Shown in pieces: positions 9,867 through 19,433 of a DNA stretch of 64,000 bases. The position numbers were made by a program, and so were the translations under genes. Source of the stretch: an uncultured Tenacibaculum sp. (GTDB taxonomy: Bacteria > Bacteroidota > Bacteroidia > Flavobacteriales > Flavobacteriaceae); NCBI RefSeq assembly GCF_947495995.1, contig NZ_CANMAX010000003.1:310001-374000 (forward strand), given 5' to 3'. The notes below the pieces were generated by a model, which saw nothing but the letters and a program-made list of their open reading frames with translations, ran no database searches and had not been told where the DNA came from. How positions within the stretch are numbered: position 1 is the stretch's first letter; every line of letters starts with the position of its first letter.

Positions 9867-10654
9867 AAATTTTTTTCTTCTACTTTAGTATAATCTGAGC
9901 CATTTAAAATATCTTCGAGTACCTTTTTGTCTTTATTGATATAAAAGAGCTTAGAAGGGATATTTTTACTTTCATTTAGTAAGTTCTGTTGTTCCAAAAT
10001 TCTTTTAGTTTGTCGAGCAACAGCTTCACCGGAATCAATAATACTAATCGAATTATTGGTTATCTTTTTTATAGCATTAATCAAATATGGATAATGTGTA
10101 CATCCTAAAACTAAACAATCAATATTTTGATCTAACATTGGTTGTAGATATGAATTCAGAAGTGAATCCATAGCCTGAGTTTCTATTTTACCAGCTTCAA
10201 TAAGTTCTACCAAACCTTCACCAATCTGTTCAATGATTCTAATGTTATTGTCAATAAGAGAAGAGGTTTTCTCGAATAATTCACTATTCAGTGTTCCTTT
10301 GGTTGCCAAAATACCAATGGTATTTGTTTTTGTTTGTAAAGAAGCGGGTTTAATAGCTGGTTCTATTCCAATGAAAGGAACAGAGTAATTTTCACGAAGG
10401 TATTTTATTGCATTTGTTGTAGCAGTATTACAAGCTACAATTATAAGTTTACAACCTTGCTGAATTAGAAATTCTGTGTTCTTTATTGAAAGTTCTAAAA
10501 TCTCTTGTTTTGTTTTATGACCATATGGTGCATTAAAACTATCTGATAAATAAATAGTGCTCTCATTAGGTAAAAGTCGAGTTACTTCTTTCCAAATAGA
10601 AGTCCCACCAATACCTGAGTCGAAAATACCTATAGGGCGATTTGAGTCTTTCAT
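9863..10654 (-). CDS. murI: Glutamate racemase
   Basis: 263 aa, the normal length. It interconverts L- and D-glutamate for peptidoglycan in the cytoplasm. The motifs GIFDSGIGG (residues 9-17, Asp12), VACNTAT (Cys75) and LGCTHYP (Cys185, His187) provide the two-cysteine catalytic machinery. It lies downstream of the two ompH genes but is separated from them by a strong terminator, so it is either transcribed from its own promoter or by read-through. The 3' end overlaps the PorP gene by 4 nt in convergent orientation. Confidence 0.97.
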   Translation of the reverse strand: MKDSNRPIGIFDSGIGGTSIWKEVTRLLPNESTIYLSDSFNAPYGHKTKQEILELSIKNTEFLIQQGCKLIIVACNTATTNAIKYLRENYSVPFIGIEPAIKPASLQTKTNTIGILATKGTLNSELFEKTSSLIDNNIRIIEQIGEGLVELIEAGKIETQAMDSLLNSYLQPMLDQNIDCLVLGCTHYPYLINAIKKITNNSISIIDSGEAVARQTKRILEQQNLLNESKNIPSKLFYINKDKKVLEDILNGSDYTKVEEKNF

Positions 10655-10670
10655 TATTATTACAAAAATA

Positions 10671-10699
10671 AAAATCCTGCTTTATTAAAGCAGGATTTT
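10671..10699 (-). terminator. Terminator between ompH and murI
   Basis: Perfect 13-bp stem (10671-10683 with 10687-10699) including AATCCTGC. The arms provide A/T runs on both sides. It is positioned directly after the ompH gene reading leftwards. Confidence 0.85.
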
Positions 10700-10723
10700 T
10701 ATAATATGGTTAACTAAGATAGA

Positions 10724-11233
10724 TTAGAATCCTAATTTTGCTTTTACAGCATTGTAGATATCTTCTCCTTTATCGAAAACGATTAAACCTTTTCCTGGAG
10801 CAGCATCTAAAACATAAACAATACCTTTCTCAGAAGCTACAGCTTTAATAGCATCTTCTGCTTTCTTTAAGATTGGCGCAGTTTTTTCTTTATATTTCTT
10901 AGCCATCTCTTGGTTCATTGTTTGCTCAGCTTGAGCAATCTTTTGTCTATCTTGTTGAATTTCTTGAGCTCTTTGTGCGTTTACTTCTGGAGTTTGAGAT
11001 TTTCCTTCAGCGTCGTATTTTTTAAACTTAGCTTCTAAAGTTTTAAACATTCCTTCAATATCAGCTCTGTAAGTTTTTTGTAATTTTTCTAACTCTGCCT
11101 TTAAAGCTTTAGTTTCAGGCATTTCAGCTAATAATTTATCGGTATTAATATGTGCAGTTTTTTGTGCATTCACCGCTCCACCTAATCCAATCGTAAAAAT
11201 CGCAACTAATAATAACGTTTTTAAATGTTTCAT
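10724..11233 (-). CDS. OmpH/Skp-family periplasmic chaperone
   Basis: 169 aa with a signal peptide (about 23 residues, ending VNAQ), then the AHINTDKLLAEMPE start typical of Skp/OmpH, a long charged coiled-coil arm (about residues 40-125) and a C-terminal GIVYVLD...GKGLIVFD core. Skp-type trimers hold unfolded outer-membrane proteins on their way to BamA. It is the last gene of the bamA-ompH-ompH string and ends at a terminator, consistent with co-expression with the Bam machinery. Confidence 0.92.
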   Translation of the reverse strand: MKHLKTLLLVAIFTIGLGGAVNAQKTAHINTDKLLAEMPETKALKAELEKLQKTYRADIEGMFKTLEAKFKKYDAEGKSQTPEVNAQRAQEIQQDRQKIAQAEQTMNQEMAKKYKEKTAPILKKAEDAIKAVASEKGIVYVLDAAPGKGLIVFDKGEDIYNAVKAKLGF

Positions 11234-11278
11234 GTTTGTTTTAATTTAAAATTTTTGTTCTCTTTTCTGTTCTATAAA

Positions 11279-12085
11279 TTAGTTTTTATCTTTTTGCTCG
11301 TCTTGCTCTTGTTTTTTCTTTTCTTCTTTAGCTTTACGTAAAGCTTCCTTCTTTTCTTTCAGCAATCGTCTCTTTTCTTCTCTAGCTTTTAATCTCGCTT
11401 GTCTCTTTTCTTCTATTGCTTTTAACTTCGCTTCACGATCAGATAATTTCTTTTGTCTTAAAGCTTCTTTTTTAGCATCTCTTTGCTTAGCTGCTTCAGA
11501 CTTACCTTCGGTATCTAATAGCTTTTTTCTAGCTGCTATCTTATCCCTTTTAGCTTGTTTTTTAACGTCAATTTTGATCAGTTTTAAAACCGTCGAGCTA
11601 ATATCGTGTTTTTTGTTAGAATATAGCATTACTAGTTCACTAGATTTGTCAAAAACGAAATCATATTTCTTTCTAGATGCTATAGTCTGAACTGCATTGT
11701 AAACTTGATCTTGTATTGGTTGAATTAATTTCTTCCTTAAAATATACATGTCCCCATCAGGTCCAAAATATAAAGATTCAAGTCTTCTTAATGCTTCTTG
11801 CTTAACTTGTATGTCTTCTTCACGTTCCTCAATTAAATCTTGAGTTAAAATTGCTTTTTCATTAGCTAAGTCCGTTTTCAATACTTCAATCTGTCTGGCC
11901 TCTTTATCTAGATTAGCTCTCCATTTTGCAACTTTATCATCTAAGGAATTTTGTGCTTCTATATATTGAGGAATATTCTGAAGAATATAGTCCATATCAA
12001 TATAGGCTATCCTTTGATTTTTTTGTGCAACGCTTACACCTACTGCAATAAGTAAAAGAACGAACGTTAGATTTATTTTTTTCAT
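11279..12085 (-). CDS. OmpH/Skp-like protein with extended basic coiled-coil tail
   Basis: 268 aa. Signal peptide ending VSVAQ, then an OmpH-type domain (RIAYIDMDYILQNIPQY ... KYDFVFDKSSELVMLYS) to about residue 170. A further about 95 residues are almost entirely Lys/Arg/Glu/Ala, predicted as one long helix or coiled coil. The tail is longer than in the classical Skp next to it. Two ompH paralogues after bamA is the usual order in Flavobacteriia. It is probably a periplasmic chaperone with an additional ionic arm. Confidence 0.88.
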   Translation of the reverse strand: MKKINLTFVLLLIAVGVSVAQKNQRIAYIDMDYILQNIPQYIEAQNSLDDKVAKWRANLDKEARQIEVLKTDLANEKAILTQDLIEEREEDIQVKQEALRRLESLYFGPDGDMYILRKKLIQPIQDQVYNAVQTIASRKKYDFVFDKSSELVMLYSNKKHDISSTVLKLIKIDVKKQAKRDKIAARKKLLDTEGKSEAAKQRDAKKEALRQKKLSDREAKLKAIEEKRQARLKAREEKRRLLKEKKEALRKAKEEKKKQEQDEQKDKN

Positions 12086-12146
12086 TGTTTATAATGTATT
12101 TAGAAAAAACCGTGCCAAAAACCCAAAACGTTACAAATGTAGTATT

Positions 12147-14705
12147 TTAGAACTGTCTTCCAATAATAAAATGTGTTTGCCAACCAGATTTTTCTGTGAA
12201 CCCAGGTAAAGGGTCGAATCCATGTGCGAAATCTATACCTAATAATCCGAAAGCAGGCATGAATATACGAACACCTAATCCAGCTGAACGCTTTAATTCA
12301 AACGGGTTAAATGTACTAAAATTGTCGTAAGCATTACCAGCTTCTAAAAATCCTAATGTATAAATAGATGCAGAAGGCTTATCTGTAATAGAATATCTTA
12401 ATTCTAATTGGAATTTATTATAAATAGATCCTCCATCAATTGAAGATAAACTATTGTTTTCATATCCACGTAAACCTACAATTTCTCTACCATCTAACTG
12501 TCCTTGAGCAATTCCATCTCCACCAACAAAATAACGCTCTACAGGAGTTAATCCTAAATCATCATTGTATGAACCTAAGAAACCAATTTCAAAATTAGAC
12601 ATTAAAACTAATTTCTTTGCTAATGCTGTATACCATTTACCTTTTGCAGATAACTTATAATATTCTAACCATTTGAATCGATCTGCTAAGAAATCTTGTT
12701 GCTCTTCAGGAGTTAATCCGTCTGGTTCATCAGATAAATCTTTTCCGTTTATTAAAGAGTAAGGTAAAGTTGCTTTAGCTCTAATCGAGAATTCAGAACC
12801 ATACGTTGGGAAAATTAAACTTGGTCCAGCAGAATTTCTACTTAAAACAGCTGTATATGATAAGTTGTTTAAGTTTCCGTTACTTAATACTGCGTTAGAC
12901 GATCCTACTCTATATGGGAAATCATTTAATCCAATTCTTTGGTAACTGATACTTTGTGATAAAGAGAAGAAATCATCTGGCCATGTTAAACGCTTTCCTA
13001 ATCCGATAGTTGCTCCAAAAATATCTAAACTCTGACTTCTATCTACATCTCTAGTTTGGAAATTGAATCTAAACTGATTCGAATAGAAAATAGAGAATGA
13101 TAACGATTGCGGTCTTTTTCCACCTAACCAAGGTTCAGTAAAAGAGAAACTATATGTACTGTTAGTTCTACTTGCTTGTAAACGTAAAGATAAACTCTGA
13201 CCGTCACCCATTGGTAATGGTTGATAAGCATCTTTATTAAAAATATTTCTAAGTGAGAAGTTGTTAAAAGATAAACCTAAAGTACCAATGAAAGATCCAC
13301 CACCGAATCCACCTTGAAGTTCAATTTGGCTTCCTCCTTTTTCAACAACAGAGAATTCGATATCTGCAGTTTTGTTTTGGTAATCTGGTTTTACATCTGG
13401 AGTAACATTCGTATCGAAGAAACCTAATTGACCAATCTCACGAATAGAACGAATAATATTTTGTCTACTAAATAAATCACCTGGTTTAACCCTAAGTTCT
13501 CTGTAGATTACATGATCGTTAGTTTTATCATTACCTACTACAGTTACTTTACCAATAGTTGCAGGTTCATCTTCTCTAATTCTAATTTCTACTGTGATAG
13601 AGTCATTTTTAACTCTAGTTTCTACAGCATTTACAGAAGAGAATAAATATCCGTTGTTGTGATACAATGTTTGAATATCTTGAGAATCTGGAGTTCCATC
13701 ACCAGAAATTCTTTCTTTTAATACCTTTCCGTTGTAAACATCTCCTTTTTCAATTCTTAAAAATTGATTTAAGAACTCATCGTTGTATTTTTTATTTCCA
13801 ACAAAAAGAATATCTCCAAATCTATATTGTCTTCCTTCTTCAAGTTCAATTTCTAAGTTGATCGTATTATCATCATTCCAAGTTAATCTATCACTTAAAA
13901 TTCTAGCATCACGATATCCTAATTCACTATAAGTTTCAAGAACACTTTCTAAATCTTCTTTAAAATCATCTTCAATATATTTTGAAGATTTCCAAAAACG
14001 ACCTAAGAACTTTCTCTTTGTATTCTTCATAACTCCTCTTAATTTCCCATCAGATAGAGCTTTGTTCCCTACAAAATCAATGTTTTTAATTTTAATACGA
14101 TCTCCTTTGTCAATATGAATAAACATATCTACAATATTCGTATCACTAGTATCTTTTTTAGTTGTTAAAGATACTTTAGTTTTAAGATAACCTTTATCTG
14201 TATATTTCTTTTTGAAGTAGTTTCTCGTAGTAACAATTAAGTTGTCTGTTACTTGAACTCCTTTTCTAAGTTCTGCTTCTTTTTGTAAATCTTTAGCTTT
14301 AGATTTACTAACTCCAGTAATTTTAATATTACTAAGTTTAGGTAACTCAACAACGTCGAATTGTAAGTAAACAGTTTCACCATCTATTTTAGCTAAGTAA
14401 ACATCAACTTCACTAAATTGTTTACTGTCGTAAAGCTTTTTAATAGCACTTGTTAATTTATCTCCAGGTAATTTAACTGGCTGTCCAATTAAAAGTCCGG
14501 TATAAACTTTTACAGTTTCTTCGCTAAACTTTTGTAATCCGGTAACTGTTATTCCTCCAAGAATATATTCTCTACCTCTCTCGTAATTTATCTTGCCAGT
14601 TTTTTCCTTTGTGTTAGGAGTAATACTGTCTTTTGGTGATTCTTGAGCATTTAAAATTGCGGTAAAAGCAATAAAAAAAACTGTAAAAAATAAATTCTTA
14701 TACAT
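12147..14705 (-). CDS. bamA: Outer-membrane protein assembly factor BamA
   Basis: About 852 aa from the ATG at 14705. The longer reading frame (to 14735) adds ten residues before an obvious signal peptide MYKNLFFTVFF...LNAQ, so I chose the inner start, which overlaps uppS by 8 nt. The N-terminal half carries five POTRA domains (about residues 60-470). The C-terminal half is the Omp85 barrel ending GIDFAHGFDPLPG...THFIIGRQF with a terminal Phe and containing the VRGYE-like loop 'GLRGYENNSL'. It inserts beta-barrels in the outer membrane. It is followed by the two ompH chaperones. Confidence 0.96.
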   Translation of the reverse strand: MYKNLFFTVFFIAFTAILNAQESPKDSITPNTKEKTGKINYERGREYILGGITVTGLQKFSEETVKVYTGLLIGQPVKLPGDKLTSAIKKLYDSKQFSEVDVYLAKIDGETVYLQFDVVELPKLSNIKITGVSKSKAKDLQKEAELRKGVQVTDNLIVTTRNYFKKKYTDKGYLKTKVSLTTKKDTSDTNIVDMFIHIDKGDRIKIKNIDFVGNKALSDGKLRGVMKNTKRKFLGRFWKSSKYIEDDFKEDLESVLETYSELGYRDARILSDRLTWNDDNTINLEIELEEGRQYRFGDILFVGNKKYNDEFLNQFLRIEKGDVYNGKVLKERISGDGTPDSQDIQTLYHNNGYLFSSVNAVETRVKNDSITVEIRIREDEPATIGKVTVVGNDKTNDHVIYRELRVKPGDLFSRQNIIRSIREIGQLGFFDTNVTPDVKPDYQNKTADIEFSVVEKGGSQIELQGGFGGGSFIGTLGLSFNNFSLRNIFNKDAYQPLPMGDGQSLSLRLQASRTNSTYSFSFTEPWLGGKRPQSLSFSIFYSNQFRFNFQTRDVDRSQSLDIFGATIGLGKRLTWPDDFFSLSQSISYQRIGLNDFPYRVGSSNAVLSNGNLNNLSYTAVLSRNSAGPSLIFPTYGSEFSIRAKATLPYSLINGKDLSDEPDGLTPEEQQDFLADRFKWLEYYKLSAKGKWYTALAKKLVLMSNFEIGFLGSYNDDLGLTPVERYFVGGDGIAQGQLDGREIVGLRGYENNSLSSIDGGSIYNKFQLELRYSITDKPSASIYTLGFLEAGNAYDNFSTFNPFELKRSAGLGVRIFMPAFGLLGIDFAHGFDPLPGFTEKSGWQTHFIIGRQF

Positions 14706-15450
14706 TGGTATCAATCTGTTCACTTGTCTTTCCAAATCTTCGTTCTCTGTTTTGATAGTCTATTATGGCGTCAAATAAATGATCTTTTCTGAAGTCGGGC
14801 CACAAAACATCTGTAAAATAAAGCTCGGCATAAGCCATTTGCCATAGTAGAAAGTTACTGATTCTTTGTTCCCCACTTGTACGTATCATTAAATCAACGT
14901 CGGGCAAATTAAATGTATATAAATGACTATTTATAATTTTTTCGTCAATTTTTTTTATATCAATTTCGTTATTAACAACTTTTTTAGATATGTTTTTGAT
15001 AGCATTAACAATTTCTTCACGACTACCGTAACTTAGTGCAAACGTTAGTGTTATTTTAGAATTCTGACTTGTTTCTGCTATTACTTCTTGTAGTACTTTT
15101 TGCGCTCTTTTAGGTAGTTGTTCTGTAGAACCTATACTATTAACTTTTATTCCATTTTTATGAAAATCTGGAACTTCTTTCTTTAAAGAGGTTACTAATA
15201 AGTTCATTAAAGCGTCTACTTCTAACTTTGGTCTATTCCAATTTTCAGTAGAAAAAGCATAAAGTGTGATGAATTTTGAACCAATTTCGCTGGCTCCAGC
15301 GACTGCTTCTCTAACAGCAGTTAATGCGTTTCTGTGACCAAAAACTCGTTGCATACCCTTTTTTTTAGCCCAACGACCGTTACCATCCATAATAACAGCG
15401 ATATGATTTGGGATTTTATGTAAGTTTATACGTTGTAGTTTTTCGCTCAT
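14698..15450 (-). CDS. uppS: Isoprenyl transferase (undecaprenyl diphosphate synthase)
   Basis: 250 aa, normal length. It condenses isopentenyl diphosphate onto farnesyl diphosphate to make the C55 lipid carrier for peptidoglycan. The HIAVIMDGNGRWAKKKG motif (Asp22 catalytic), the FSTENWNRP segment and the DLMIRTSGEQRISNFLLWQ motif are complete. It lies 3 nt after the DUF6089 gene and overlaps bamA, a tight translational chain. Confidence 0.97.
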   Translation of the reverse strand: MSEKLQRINLHKIPNHIAVIMDGNGRWAKKKGMQRVFGHRNALTAVREAVAGASEIGSKFITLYAFSTENWNRPKLEVDALMNLLVTSLKKEVPDFHKNGIKVNSIGSTEQLPKRAQKVLQEVIAETSQNSKITLTFALSYGSREEIVNAIKNISKKVVNNEIDIKKIDEKIINSHLYTFNLPDVDLMIRTSGEQRISNFLLWQMAYAELYFTDVLWPDFRKDHLFDAIIDYQNRERRFGKTSEQIDTNV

Positions 15451-15453
15451 AAA

Positions 15454-16128
15454 TTATTCTGTATCTGCATAACATGCAGGTCTTCCAAAAGTATAAACTA
15501 TTGAGAAACCTGTAAATGTGTAAAAATCGTTACCATTACCTCCAAAGTCAAGTATTGGTATTTCACTAGTCGTGTAATCAATATCATCATCAAAAGTTAA
15601 ACGAACAGCAACTTCTAGTCCGTAAGCTAAATGATCTGATATTCTACCTTTTATTCCTACTCCTAACGGAATAGCAAGAGAGAACTTGTTCGTAAAAAGA
15701 ATATCAGCTCCTTCTTGTCTTTTTGGTGTTTGGTAATTATTACCAGCTACCTGAGCTAATATATAAGGTGTAAAAGATTGTTCTCTAACTCTAATGTTAT
15801 AATCAAAGAAATTAAATTCTAAACCTACTGCTAATTCGTGTATAGTATTAGAAGCGGTAAAGTCTCTTTGTTGTCTGAATAAATTATCTGAATCTGCGTC
15901 TACTGCATTGATAGAGATGTGATTGTAATTTCCGCGTAAGGCAATTCTTGGGTTTAAATTGTATTTGTAAACCAAGCCACCAGATAGTTGATTTGGGTAT
16001 ACATAGTTAGTGCTCCCGATATCTCCAATTAAATTAGAACCACCCAGAAAAACACCAATTTCGTGAATTTGCGAAAATGAAATGCTTGAAACACAAGCCA
16101 ATAATAATGTAAAAATATACCTCTTCAT
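15454..16128 (-). CDS. DUF6089-family outer-membrane beta-barrel protein
   Basis: 224 aa with signal peptide (ending SFSQ) and alternating hydrophobic strands of a small outer-membrane barrel. The start IHEIGVFLGGSNLIGDIGSTNYV matches the DUF6089 family, which in flavobacteria habitually sits directly upstream of uppS-bamA. Function unknown; placement suggests envelope assembly. A TATATTTG -7 element lies 15 nt upstream, so this gene probably heads the DUF6089-uppS-bamA-ompH-ompH transcript. Confidence 0.85.
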   Translation of the reverse strand: MKRYIFTLLLACVSSISFSQIHEIGVFLGGSNLIGDIGSTNYVYPNQLSGGLVYKYNLNPRIALRGNYNHISINAVDADSDNLFRQQRDFTASNTIHELAVGLEFNFFDYNIRVREQSFTPYILAQVAGNNYQTPKRQEGADILFTNKFSLAIPLGVGIKGRISDHLAYGLEVAVRLTFDDDIDYTTSEIPILDFGGNGNDFYTFTGFSIVYTFGRPACYADTE

Positions 16129-16142
16129 CTCTTGAAAGCGTG

Positions 16143-16150
16143 CAAATATA
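16143..16150 (-). promoter_or_regulatory. -7 element TATATTTG for the DUF6089-uppS-bamA operon
   Basis: The plus strand reads CAAATATA here, a perfect TAnnTTTG on the minus strand, 15 nt upstream of the DUF6089 start. No clear -33 box. Confidence 0.5.
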
Positions 16151-16242
16151 TGGAATTGAATTTGCTTTAAAAAGTTAATAATCTGTCTTTTTTGATTAAC
16201 TTTATTTTTAGAGATTTATTGTAGTAAGTTTCGTTAAGTGTA

Positions 16243-17133
16243 CTACTTATTTCGAGTGTCTTCACCCCAAAGTAATTTTTTTCGTAATGTTTTTAAATAC
16301 GATTGATTTTCTAATAAGATTGTTTTTACTGAAAATGGAGCTTTTTGTATTTGAACTACAGTCTCTTGCGGTACAGTCGTAATTCTAGAGTCTAAAGAAA
16401 TTAAAAAATCTTTCTCTCTAGCGCTTACTTCTAATTGAATATTTGTTGTTTCAGGAATAACTATTGGTCTTGCATTTAAATTATGCGGAGCAATTGGTGT
16501 TATTACTAAACTTGTTGAATCTGGTAAAATTACAGGTCCGCCACAACTTAAAGAATAACCAGTAGATCCTGTAGGTGTTGAAATAATTAAACCATCTGCC
16601 CAATAATTTGTCAAGTATTCTTCATCTAAATAAGTCTTAACACCAATCATAGAAGTTGTATTTCTTCTGGCAATTGTAACTTCGTTTAAAGCAAAGTTTA
16701 AATCACTAAATTTAGATGTTTCAGGAGTTGTTTTAATTTGTAGTAAAGAACGTTCTTGTAAACTGTATTTACCTTCCATTATAGAAGTCACGGCTTCTTT
16801 AATTTCTTTTTTCTGAACTGTAGCTAAAAAACCTAAACGGCCTGTATTAATTCCTAAGATAGGAATGTTTAAATCTCTGATGTAAGTTACGGCTCTTAAT
16901 ATAGTCCCGTCTCCACCAACGGTGAATAACATGTCGAAAGAATCTGATAAATCATTGAAGTGAGAAAATACTGGATACTTCCTATCTAATACTTCATGTT
17001 TAGTAAGAAGATTGTAATATTCTTCTTCAATGAAAATTACAATATTATGTTTTTCAAGAGATTTTATTAGTGTTTTAATCTCTTTCTCTGCATTCAACGA
17101 ATAAGATTGCGCGTATATAGCTACTTTTTTCAA
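16243..17133 (-). CDS. nadK: NAD kinase
   Basis: 296 aa. It phosphorylates NAD to NADP. The GGDGT motif (residues 73-77), NTGRLGFLA and the GSTGYSLSCGGP motif are intact. The start is TTG at 17133. Upstream the same frame runs back to the stop of the CBS gene (17164) without any ATG or GTG, so the TTG start is well supported. The CBS gene lies 30 nt upstream in the same frame. Confidence 0.95.
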   Translation of the reverse strand: MKKVAIYAQSYSLNAEKEIKTLIKSLEKHNIVIFIEEEYYNLLTKHEVLDRKYPVFSHFNDLSDSFDMLFTVGGDGTILRAVTYIRDLNIPILGINTGRLGFLATVQKKEIKEAVTSIMEGKYSLQERSLLQIKTTPETSKFSDLNFALNEVTIARRNTTSMIGVKTYLDEEYLTNYWADGLIISTPTGSTGYSLSCGGPVILPDSTSLVITPIAPHNLNARPIVIPETTNIQLEVSAREKDFLISLDSRITTVPQETVVQIQKAPFSVKTILLENQSYLKTLRKKLLWGEDTRNK

Positions 17134-17163
17134 TTGTTCTTTTGTTAAAAGTTTGGTGGGGAT

Positions 17164-17823
17164 TTACATATCTAAGTATTTCCTTAGATAATTAGCTCTA
17201 TCTTTTAATTCTTCTAAGTACGAATCATCTTTATGTTGTGAAATTACAGCATAATCGTACCTTCTGAAAGTTTGTATTACTTCATTTATTTCTTCTGTAG
17301 ATAATTTAATTGTGATTTCTACATTATCTGCATTTTCTTTGGAAACATATAGACCTAATAATTTTGCTTTATTACTTTCTACAATTTGTGAAACCTGACT
17401 CATTGAAAAATCTGATTTAGATTTAGCAACGATCAACGTTTCATTGTCTTGATGCATAAACGGACTATCAGCAAAAACGTCTAATATGTATCTCAACTCG
17501 TAATACCCTACATAATTTAGTTTTTCATCTAATACAGGAATAATATTACAATCATTTTCTGCAAATAATGTAATAAGCTCTAAAAGAGTTGTTTTTGTAT
17601 TACAATGAAATTGATGAAGTAGGTAAGTATATTCACTAAGGTTAGCTACTTTATTTTCAATAGTTTGAATATCGTCCTCGGCAAAACATCCAATTAACTT
17701 ATTTTTCTCTACAATAGGAATATGAGTTATTGGTAATTCTTTACATAAATCGTCGGCTACAAGCACTGAATTATCTAATGTAAGTGCCTTTATTTCTTTA
17801 AGGATATAATCGTTTATATTCAT
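17164..17823 (-). CDS. CBS-domain protein
   Basis: 219 aa, soluble. Two CBS motifs occupy about residues 1-125 (LADDLCKELPITHIPIVE..., then DNCNIIPVLDEKLNYVGYYE). The C-terminal about 80 residues resemble an ACT-like fold (SQIVESNKAKLLGLYVS...ITIKLS). Such proteins sense adenine nucleotides; here the partner is likely NAD kinase just downstream. No enzymatic domain is fused. The exact role is unknown. Confidence 0.85.
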   Translation of the reverse strand: MNINDYILKEIKALTLDNSVLVADDLCKELPITHIPIVEKNKLIGCFAEDDIQTIENKVANLSEYTYLLHQFHCNTKTTLLELITLFAENDCNIIPVLDEKLNYVGYYELRYILDVFADSPFMHQDNETLIVAKSKSDFSMSQVSQIVESNKAKLLGLYVSKENADNVEITIKLSTEEINEVIQTFRRYDYAVISQHKDDSYLEELKDRANYLRKYLDM

Positions 17824-17857
17824 TACTACGAATATAGTTTAAAAACTTTTAATACGT

Positions 17858-17865
17858 TATTTTTG
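17858..17865 (+). promoter_or_regulatory. -7 element TATTTTTG for pdxJ
   Basis: TAnnTTTG match 18 nt before the pdxJ ATG in the divergent CBS/pdxJ intergenic space. The -33 is not recognisable. Confidence 0.5.
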
Positions 17866-17883
17866 TACTCTTAAAATACAATA

Positions 17884-18597
17884 ATGACAAAGTTAAGCGT
17901 AAATATTAATAAAATTGCTACGTTACGTAATTCTAGAGGGGGTAATATTCCTAATTTGTTAAAAGTAGCATCAGATATTCAAGATTTTGGAGCTGATGGA
18001 ATTACGATTCATCCAAGACCAGATGAACGTCATATTCGATACCAAGATGCATACGATTTAAAACCTATTGTAACTACCGAATATAATATTGAGGGAAATC
18101 CAATTCAACAATTCAAAGATTTAGTTTTAGCTGTAAAACCTACTCAGGTTACTTTTGTGCCAGATGGGGAAGATGTTTTAACTTCTAATGCAGGATGGGA
18201 TACAATTAACCATCAGTCGTATTTAAAAGATGTAATAGCAGAATTTAAAGAAGCTGGAATTAGAACTTCTATTTTTATTGAAACAGACTTGGCTCTAATT
18301 GAAGCTGCTGCAACTACAGGAACAGATAGGATAGAGTTGTATACCGAGAATTTTGCTGCTGAGTTTGCAAAAGGAAATAAAGAAGCTGTTAAACCTTATA
18401 CAGAAGCTGCTAAGTTAGCTCATGAGTTAGGTTTAGGTATAAATGCTGGTCACGATTTGAATTTAGAGAACATCAAATTCTTTAAAGAAAACATTCCGAA
18501 TTTAGCTGAAGTTTCTATTGGACATGCTTTAATCGCTGAAAGTATTTATTTAGGGTTAGAAAATGTAGTAAATTTATATTTAGATAAACTTAAATAA
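17884..18597 (+). CDS. pdxJ: Pyridoxine 5'-phosphate synthase
   Basis: 237 aa, normal length. It condenses 1-deoxyxylulose 5-phosphate with 3-amino-2-oxopropyl phosphate in vitamin B6 synthesis. It begins [19 protein letters not shown] and has the [16 protein letters not shown] and [10 protein letters not shown] motifs of the TIM barrel. The stop overlaps the next ATG by one base (TAATG), so it is translationally coupled to the hydrolase. Confidence 0.97.
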   Translation: MTKLSVNINKIATLRNSRGGNIPNLLKVASDIQDFGADGITIHPRPDERHIRYQDAYDLKPIVTTEYNIEGNPIQQFKDLVLAVKPTQVTFVPDGEDVLTSNAGWDTINHQSYLKDVIAEFKEAGIRTSIFIETDLALIEAAATTGTDRIELYTENFAAEFAKGNKEAVKPYTEAAKLAHELGLGINAGHDLNLENIKFFKENIPNLAEVSIGHALIAESIYLGLENVVNLYLDKLK

Positions 18598-19370
18598 TGA
18601 GTTCAGTATTACATAGTAAAATTGTTGGAGAAGGAAAGCCATTAGTTATTTTACATGGTTTTTTTGGAATGGGAGATAATTGGAAAAGTCATGCGAATAA
18701 ATTTGCTGAAGATGGTTATCAGGTCCATTTAGTAGATCAAAGAAACCATGGAAGGAGTTTCCACTCAGATGATTTTAGTTATGAATTATTAGTTGAAGAT
18801 TTATCAAATTATATTGAAGAGCATAATCTTGAAGATATTTATTTACTGGGCCATTCTATGGGTGGAAAAACAGCAATGTTGTTTGCAACAGAATATCCAG
18901 ATGTGGTTAAGAAACTAATTGTTGCAGATATTGCTCCGAAAGAATATCCGCCGCATCATCAAGATATTATTAAAGCTCTAGAATCTGTAGACTTTGAAGT
19001 GCAAAATTCGAGAAAATTGATAGATGAAAAGTTATCTGAATTAATATCAGAAGTAGGAGTTCGTCAATTTATATTGAAAAATACTTACCGTAAAACAAAA
19101 GATACTCTAGCTTTTCGTTTTAATTTAAAATCATTGTCGAAAAACTATCCTGAAGTCGTAAAACCTTTACCTTCGTTTACAGTTTTTGACGGTGAAACTG
19201 TTTTTTTAAGAGGAGAAAAATCTGGGTATATTTTAGATGAAGACGGTTTTTTAATTAAAGCTCATTTCCCAAAAGGAGAAATAAAAACAGTACCAAGAGC
19301 AGGGCATTGGTTACATGCAGAAAATCCTGTTGATTTTTACAAAGAAGCAATTACTTTTTTAAATAAATAA
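18597..19370 (+). CDS. Alpha/beta-fold hydrolase (YbfF-like esterase)
   Basis: 257 aa. HGFFGMGDNWKSHA oxyanion region, the nucleophile elbow GHSMGGKTAM, and a C-terminal His in AGHWLHAENP make a complete catalytic triad. Cytoplasmic; the natural substrate is unknown. It is coupled to pdxJ through a TAATG overlap, an arrangement seen in Flavobacteriia, but no role in B6 metabolism can be inferred with confidence. Confidence 0.9.
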   Translation: MSSVLHSKIVGEGKPLVILHGFFGMGDNWKSHANKFAEDGYQVHLVDQRNHGRSFHSDDFSYELLVEDLSNYIEEHNLEDIYLLGHSMGGKTAMLFATEYPDVVKKLIVADIAPKEYPPHHQDIIKALESVDFEVQNSRKLIDEKLSELISEVGVRQFILKNTYRKTKDTLAFRFNLKSLSKNYPEVVKPLPSFTVFDGETVFLRGEKSGYILDEDGFLIKAHFPKGEIKTVPRAGHWLHAENPVDFYKEAITFLNK

Positions 19371-19398
19371 AATAACCTTGGCGAAAGCCAAGGTTATT
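19371..19398. terminator. Bidirectional hairpin between convergent genes
   Basis: Perfect 12-bp stem (19371-19382 with 19387-19398) with a GAAA tetraloop, beginning right after the hydrolase stop. The minus-strand side is followed by a T-rich run; the plus-strand side has no good U-tract beyond the stem. It likely terminates the minus-strand gene at 19434 and may also stop the plus-strand transcript. Confidence 0.75.
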
Positions 19399-19433
19399 CC
19401 TGAAAAGTGCCTAAGAAGGCTGAACAAGGAAAT

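Noticed and set aside
14706..14735. Longer bamA start at 14735
   Set aside because: It would add ten charged residues in front of a clean signal peptide; the ATG at 14705 is preferred.
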